Origin: an uncultured Oscillospiraceae bacterium
GTDB lineage: Bacteria; Bacillota; Clostridia; Oscillospirales; Ruminococcaceae
DNA length: 8,596 nucleotides
Assembly: GCA_958403605.1 (NCBI GenBank)
Contig: CATXYA010000044.1
Span: 1 to 8,596 of the forward strand
Direction: 5' to 3'
Below, piece after piece: positions 4,694 to 8,596 of this stretch. The notes beneath the pieces are model-generated. The model was given only the letters and a program-made list of their open reading frames with translations. It did no database searches and was not told where the DNA came from. Both the position numbers and the translations under genes were made by a program. Position 1 is the first letter of the stretch; each line of letters opens with the position of its first letter.

Positions 4694-6273
4694 TGGAAGC
4701 TTCCCCCCTGATCCTGACCTTCGACATGGGCACCCAAAGCGCCCGCGCCCTGCTGGTGGACCCGGCGGGCAGCATCGTGGAAAAGGTGCAAAAGCGCTAC
4801 GAGACGCCCTACGTTTCCCCAGAGCCCGATTGGGCCGAGCAGGACCCCGAATTTTATTGGCAGTCCTTGTGCGAGGTGAGCCGGGCGCTGCGGGACAAGG
4901 CCGGGCCGCTGTGGCAGCGCATCATCGCCGTGACGCTGACCACCATCCGCGACACCTGCGTGTGCGTGGACATCGAGGGGCGGCCCTTGCGCAACGCCAT
5001 TTTGTGGCTGGATAAGCGCGAGGCCCACGGCCTGCCGCGCATCCCCGCGCCCACCAAGGCCGCGTTTCTGGCGGTGGGCATGTACGATTCCGTCAAGCTG
5101 CAGCGGCGCATGTCCGCCTGCAACTGGATCATGAAAAACCAGCCGGAGATCTGGAAAAAGACGCACAAGTTTTTGATGCTGTCGGCCTACCTCAACTACC
5201 GCCTCACGGACGCCTACGTGGACAGCTGCGCCAACCTGGTGGGGCACATCCCCTACGACAGCAAGGAGCGGCGCTGGATGCGCCTGTCGGACCTGCGCCG
5301 CTGCATCTTCGACATCGAGCCGGAAAAGCTGTACACCATCGTGGAGCCGGGCGAGGCCGTGGGCCTGGTGACGCCGCAGGCCGCCGCAGCCACGGGCATC
5401 CCCGCGGGCATGGAGCTCATCGCCACCGGGTCCGACAAGGGGTGCGAGACGCTGGGCCTTTCCTGCCTGACGCCGGACAAGGCCGCCGTCAGCTTCGGCA
5501 CCACGGCCACGGTGCAGCTGACCACCAGCCAGTACATGGAGCCGCTGCCCTTCATCCCCGCCTATCCCGCCGTCATGAAGGCGCACTACAACCCCGAGGT
5601 GCAGATCTACCGCGGCTATTGGCTGGTGTCCTGGTTCAAGCGGGAGTTCGCCAGCCACGAGCAGGCGCTGGCGCGCGAGCAGGGCGTCTCTGCCGAGGAG
5701 CTGCTCAACAAGCGCCTGTCGGAGATCCCGCCGGGGTGCGACGGCCTCATCTTCCAGCCCTATTTCACGCCCGGCGTGGCTATGCCCACGGCCCGGGGGG
5801 CCATCATCGGCTTTTCGGACGCCCACACCCGCATCCATTTGTACCGCGCGGTGATCGAGGGCATCAACTTTGCGCTGATGGACGGCCTGCGCACCATCGA
5901 AAAGCGCGGGGCCTACGTGGTGCGGGACCTGTACGTGGCGGGCGGCGGCGCGCAAAGCGCCGAGATCTGCCAGATCACGGCGGATATGTTCGGCCTGCCG
6001 GTGCACCGCATCCAGACGCACGAGGCCAGCGGCCTGGGCAGCAGCATGGTGGCCTTTGTGGCCAAGGGCGTGTACCCCTCCATGGCCGCCGCGGCCGCGG
6101 GCATGGTGCACACCGCCGATACCTTTGCGCCCGACGCGCAGGCCCACGCCGTCTACGAGGGGCTTTACAGCGAGATCTTCCAGAAAATTTTCCCGCGGCT
6201 GGTGCCGCTTTACAAAAAAGAACAACAGCTGAAGGAGGGCGCCGGCCATGTCGAAACCTTACCGCGGCTTTGA
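4693..6273 (+). CDS. FGGY-family carbohydrate kinase (glycerol kinase-like)
   Basis: A 526-residue ATP-dependent sugar/polyol kinase of normal family length. The first phosphate-binding loop is FDMGTQSARALLVD (10-23). R86-D87 in TTIRDTC and W105 in ILWLDKRE correspond to the Arg-Glu pair and Trp that hold glycerol in E. coli GlpK. D248 in ATGSDKGCETLG is the expected catalytic base. The C-terminal FGGY half has YFTPGVAMPTARGAIIGF, HLYRAVIEGINFAL and the adenine-binding AGGGAQS (416-422). The GlpK segment that supplies a glycerol-contacting Tyr is not recognisable, so the substrate may be larger than glycerol. The ATG at 4693 follows AGGAGG at 4680-4685; the longer upstream open frame is the shadow of the DUF1667 gene. 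It overlaps the previous stop by one base. It probably phosphorylates the substrate of the dehydrogenase; glycerol, another polyol, or an alkylglycerol are possibilities. Confidence 0.92.
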   Translation: MEASPLILTFDMGTQSARALLVDPAGSIVEKVQKRYETPYVSPEPDWAEQDPEFYWQSLCEVSRALRDKAGPLWQRIIAVTLTTIRDTCVCVDIEGRPLRNAILWLDKREAHGLPRIPAPTKAAFLAVGMYDSVKLQRRMSACNWIMKNQPEIWKKTHKFLMLSAYLNYRLTDAYVDSCANLVGHIPYDSKERRWMRLSDLRRCIFDIEPEKLYTIVEPGEAVGLVTPQAAAATGIPAGMELIATGSDKGCETLGLSCLTPDKAAVSFGTTATVQLTTSQYMEPLPFIPAYPAVMKAHYNPEVQIYRGYWLVSWFKREFASHEQALAREQGVSAEELLNKRLSEIPPGCDGLIFQPYFTPGVAMPTARGAIIGFSDAHTRIHLYRAVIEGINFALMDGLRTIEKRGAYVVRDLYVAGGGAQSAEICQITADMFGLPVHRIQTHEASGLGSSMVAFVAKGVYPSMAAAAAGMVHTADTFAPDAQAHAVYEGLYSEIFQKIFPRLVPLYKKEQQLKEGAGHVETLPRL

Positions 6274-8005
6274 GCCGCAATGGTACCGCGGGGAGTATTC
6301 CCCCAAATCTTACCGCTCCATTTTCAAATGGGGACGGCCCGACCAGATCAAGGTGCCGAAGGAGACCCTTTACAAGATGGTGAAGGAGACCTTCGCGCTC
6401 ACAGACGCGGATTTTGACCACTACACCGAGGACCTGGGCCTGGACGAGGTGCACTTCGATCTGCCCATCTGCCTGACGGAGGCCCAGCTGGCGGCCCTGC
6501 GGGACATCGTGGGCGAAGAGTACCTGCGCACGGACGATTACGCCCGCCTCTCCGTGGCCTACGGCAAGACGATGTACGACATTTTGCGCCTGCGCAACAA
6601 AATTGTGGAAAACGTGCCGGACGCCGTGCTGTATCCCGACACAAAAGAGCAGATCGAGCAGATCGTCGCTTTCTGCAGCAAAGAGAAGATCCCCCTGTAC
6701 GTGTACGGCGGCGGCTCCTCGGTGACGCGGGGCGTGGAGTGCATGAAGGGCGGCATCTCGCTGGACATGCGCCTGCGCTTCAACAAGGTGGTCGCCTTCA
6801 ACGAGGTGGACCAGACCATCACCGTGGAGGCGGGCATGAGCGGCCCCAAGCTGGAGGAGACGCTGAACAACGCGCCCCAGCAGCTGGGCGCCAAACGCGC
6901 CTACACCTGCGGCCATTTCCCGCAGAGCTTTGAGTACTCCTCCGTGGGCGGCTGGGTGGTCACCCGCGGCGCGGGCCAAAACAGCACCTATTACGGCTGC
7001 ATCAGCGACATCGTGCTGGCGCAGGAGTACGCCACGCCCGTGGGCAACATCAAAACCGACACCTACCCCCGCAAGGCCACCGGGCCGGACCTGGGGCAGA
7101 TCATGATGGGCGGCGAGGGCGCCTTCGGCGTGCTCACCCACGTGACGCTGAAGGTGTTCCGCCACATGCCGGAGACGGTCAAGCGGTTCTCCTTCATGTT
7201 CCGTGATTGGGAGACGGCCCAGGCCGCCGCGCGGGAAATGATGCAGTGCGAGGCCGGGCACCCCTCGGTGTTCCGCCTGTCCGACCCCGAGGAGACGGGC
7301 ATCATGCTGCGGCTGTACGGCGTGGACGAGACGCCGCTGATGCAGCTGTTCAAGCTCAAGGGCTTCCGGGAGGGCGAAATGTGCCTCTACCTGGGCTTCA
7401 CCAACGGCGAAAAGGGCTTTTCCAAAAACTGCGCCAGGGTGATGAAGCAGGTGGCCCACCGCTTCGGCGGCATGAGCCTCACCGGCTACGTCACCCGCGG
7501 CTGGGAAAAGGGGCGCTTCAGCGACCCCTTTATGCGCGATTCCATGCAGGACTTCGGCCTCGTCACGGACACCATGGAGTGCAGCGTCAACTGGAGCAAC
7601 ATGAGCGCCGTGCACAAATCGGTGCGGGAATACTGCAAAAGCCGCCCCCACACCATCTGCATGACCCACATGAGCCACGTCTATCCCCAGGGCGCGAACC
7701 TGTATTGGATCTTCATCGCCAAAATGAGCGACCCCGAGGAGTACCGCGCCTATCACGCGGGCATCCTGGACGCCATCCAGCGCTCCGGCGCGGCCATGAG
7801 CCACCACCACGGCATCGGCAAAATGTTCGGCCCCTGGCTGGAGGGCAGCGTGGGCGTGAACGAGTACGACGTCATCCGCGCGCTGAAACAGCATTTCGAT
7901 CCGGACAATATCATGAACCCCGGCGGCACCCTGGGCCTGGACCTACCGCCGGAGCAGAAAAAGTTCCTGCGGGAGGACATCCGCCCCGCGGAAAAGGAAG
8001 GGTGA
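6248..8005 (+). CDS. FAD-binding oxidase of the alkyldihydroxyacetonephosphate synthase (AGPS) type
   Basis: A 585-residue flavoprotein of the vanillyl-alcohol oxidase superfamily. The FAD-binding part includes VPDAVLYPDT (123-132), YGGGSSVTRG (153-162), SVGGWVVTRGAG (232-243) and GPDLGQIMMGGEGAFGVLT (279-297). These match AGPS better than D-lactate or glycolate oxidases, as does SHHHGIGK (518-525), where the latter have a single-His GEHGIG. R343 (SVFRLSD) and Y486 (ANLYWIF) lie where mammalian AGPS has its essential Arg and catalytic Tyr, judged by eye. AGPS exchanges the acyl group of acyl-DHAP for a fatty alcohol, forming the ether bond, with FAD holding the substrate. No signal peptide is present. 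The ATG at 6248 follows AAGGAGGG (6232-6239) and lies inside the kinase gene with a 26-nt overlap. Because a kinase and a dehydrogenase accompany it rather than an acyltransferase, it may run in the ether-cleaving direction. It could instead be an oxidase of a different substrate. Confidence 0.87.
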   Translation: MSKPYRGFEPQWYRGEYSPKSYRSIFKWGRPDQIKVPKETLYKMVKETFALTDADFDHYTEDLGLDEVHFDLPICLTEAQLAALRDIVGEEYLRTDDYARLSVAYGKTMYDILRLRNKIVENVPDAVLYPDTKEQIEQIVAFCSKEKIPLYVYGGGSSVTRGVECMKGGISLDMRLRFNKVVAFNEVDQTITVEAGMSGPKLEETLNNAPQQLGAKRAYTCGHFPQSFEYSSVGGWVVTRGAGQNSTYYGCISDIVLAQEYATPVGNIKTDTYPRKATGPDLGQIMMGGEGAFGVLTHVTLKVFRHMPETVKRFSFMFRDWETAQAAAREMMQCEAGHPSVFRLSDPEETGIMLRLYGVDETPLMQLFKLKGFREGEMCLYLGFTNGEKGFSKNCARVMKQVAHRFGGMSLTGYVTRGWEKGRFSDPFMRDSMQDFGLVTDTMECSVNWSNMSAVHKSVREYCKSRPHTICMTHMSHVYPQGANLYWIFIAKMSDPEEYRAYHAGILDAIQRSGAAMSHHHGIGKMFGPWLEGSVGVNEYDVIRALKQHFDPDNIMNPGGTLGLDLPPEQKKFLREDIRPAEKEG

Positions 8006-8081
8006 GAACGCGGCTGCGCGTGGAGGGAGGCCCCTGCGCGCGCCCTCATCGCTTAAGGCAGGCGGCGTGCCGCCGCCTCTT
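8006..8081 (+). other. Region downstream of the operon with GC hairpins
   Basis: After the AGPS-like stop there is a loosely paired GCGCG...CGCGC segment (about 8015-8042). A clean hairpin follows at 8060-8078 (AGGCGGCG, loop TGC, CGCCGCCT). The hairpin is followed only by CTTG, not a T-run, so intrinsic termination is possible but not convincing. No gene was seen. Confidence 0.35.
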
Positions 8082-8185
8082 GATTCCAAATGGGGCTTCG
8101 CCCCAAACCCCGCCGCATGAGCAACGTTCCAGCGCGCCCCCTCATCCGTCCGGCGCGAAGCGCCGTCCACCTTCCCCCACCGGGG
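8082..8185 (-). repeat. Composite intergenic repeat, copy B (truncated)
   Basis: The copy begins with GATTCCAAATGGGGC and a hairpin (8091-8105, TGGGGC, loop TTC, GCCCCA). It continues with CGCCCCCTCATCCG, a variable hairpin (8151-8165, CGGCGC, loop GAA, GCGCCG) and CACCTTCCCCCACCGGGG. It is a direct repeat of copy C (8461-8596) and the reverse complement of copy A. It stops within the CCTTCCCCC hairpin: the right arm is broken after CGGGG, and the final GGGCGGC segment is missing. Confidence 0.7.
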
Positions 8186-8460
8186 CAATGTCATCAACTG
8201 AAGGATCCTTTCATACAAAAGTAATTCGGTGGAGCGTCAAAGGAAATATCAGGAAACATTCCTGTATCCTGCTCGCTGCTTCGCAGCATCGCGAGGTGAC
8301 TTTTTTTCTCAAGGTGAGAAAGAAACAAAGAGCCGCCAGGGGGCATTGCGAGGCCCCCTGGCAACCCCCACGCTAAATAAGGTGAGCCCCACGGGCACGC
8401 TCACTAACAGCACTTGGCACCATAACGTTCGCTCAATGCTACGCATTGGCCCGCGGGGCC
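8186..8460. other. Non-coding region with a chain of hairpins
   Basis: This stretch is clearly richer in A and T than the genes and shows no convincing reading frame. Stems found: 8250-8264 (CAGGAA, loop ACA, TTCCTG); about 8271-8294 (GCTGC, loop TTC, GCAGC, with outer CTCGC/GCGAG); 8305-8321 (TTTCTCA, loop AGG, TGAGAAA); 8335-8362 (GCCAGGGGGC, 8-nt loop, GCCCCCTGGC); 8382-8404 (GTGAGC/GCTCAC); 8434-8448 (CAATGC, loop TAC, GCATTG); and 8448-8460 (GGCCC, GCG, GGGCC). The segment from about 8295 to 8365 looks like another dispersed repeat class of related Clostridia (recollection only). The 8305-8321 stem has a T-run before it and an A-rich tract after it, so it could terminate minus-strand transcription. 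Confidence 0.5.
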
Positions 8461-8596
8461 GATTCCAATGGGGGCTTTCGCCCCCAAGCCCCCGCGCGGG
8501 CGGGGAGGTACGCGGGCGCCCCCTCATCCGCTTCGCTGCGCTCAGCACCTTCCCCCACCGGGGGAAGGCGAACGCGGGCGGCAAGCCGCCCTGCTT
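8461..8596 (-). repeat. Composite intergenic repeat, copy C (full length, runs to the window end)
   Basis: The copy starts GATTCCAATGGGGGC with a hairpin at 8469-8486 (TGGGGGC, loop TTTC, GCCCCCA). It continues through CGCCCCCTCATCCG, a weakly paired variable part (8529-8546), the strong hairpin 8548-8568 (CCTTCCCCC, loop ACC, GGGGGAAGG) and the hairpin 8576-8591 (GGGCGGC, AA, GCCGCCC). It is inverted relative to copy A at the left edge; the outermost bases (AAGCAGGGCGGC when reversed) match positions 3-14. It shares its layout with copy B. Confidence 0.75.

Noticed and set aside
4309..6249. Minus-strand open frame opposite the DUF1667 and kinase genes
   Set aside because: Same low-complexity shadow pattern, with no motifs and no supporting neighbours.
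5975..7894. Very long open frame on the minus strand opposite the kinase and AGPS-like genes
   Set aside because: Low-complexity Ala/His/Val/Gly composition and no motifs. The plus-strand genes here have clear family motifs and ribosome sites.
7207..8376. Plus-strand frame running through the end of the AGPS-like gene into the non-coding tail
   Set aside because: It is out of frame with the AGPS-like gene, Pro/Arg/His-rich, and continues through repeats and hairpins.
8082..8596. CRISPR array from repeated blocks in the tail
   Set aside because: Only two long imperfect direct copies are present, far apart, with no regular short spacers and no cas genes.

Overview
This is a GC-rich window of about 8.6 kb. 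It has strong AGGAGG-type ribosome binding sites, tightly overlapping genes, oxygen-independent flavin/iron-sulfur enzymes and a characteristic composite intergenic repeat built on CCTTCCCCC/GGGGGAAGG and GGATGAGGGGG. Together these suggest a high-GC anaerobic member of the Clostridia, most likely an Oscillospirales-type gut bacterium. That placement is inferred from style and gene content, not from a marker gene. Both ends lie inside inverted copies of the same repeat, so the window may be a whole contig that broke at repeats.

Layout. Positions 1-168 hold a repeat copy. A TetR-family regulator (169-759, minus strand) has its own strong promoter. Diverging from it is a very small XRE-type regulator (967-1203, plus strand), whose promoter is bracketed by two near-identical 16-bp palindromes. 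A consensus-like promoter at 1283-1311 and a perfect 18-bp palindrome at 1325-1342 then lead into a five-gene plus-strand operon (1361-8005) in which every junction overlaps or is within 1 nt. The genes encode: (1) a GlpA/LhgO-type FAD dehydrogenase with an N-terminal BON-like segment and a C-terminal [2Fe-2S] BFD domain; (2) a pyridine-nucleotide-type flavoprotein that partners such dehydrogenases; (3) a DUF1667 four-cysteine protein; (4) an FGGY carbohydrate kinase; and (5) an FAD-linked oxidase with the hallmarks of alkyldihydroxyacetonephosphate synthase (AGPS), including its His-His-His motif. The last 590 bases are non-coding, with many hairpins and two direct copies of the composite repeat.

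How the genes may work together. The first three resemble a soluble anaerobic glycerol-3-phosphate oxidation module. Joined to a glycerol-kinase-like enzyme and an AGPS homologue, with no acyltransferase or alkyl-DHAP reductase present, they suggest a catabolic route for glycerol ethers. In this model the kinase phosphorylates a 1-O-alkylglycerol-like compound, the dehydrogenase complex oxidises it to the alkyl-DHAP ketone, and the AGPS-like enzyme exchanges or cleaves the ether to release DHAP. This is a hypothesis from gene content and motifs. A pathway for another phosphorylated polyol, or an ether-forming direction, is not excluded.

No tRNA, rRNA, CRISPR array, transposase or phage gene was seen.
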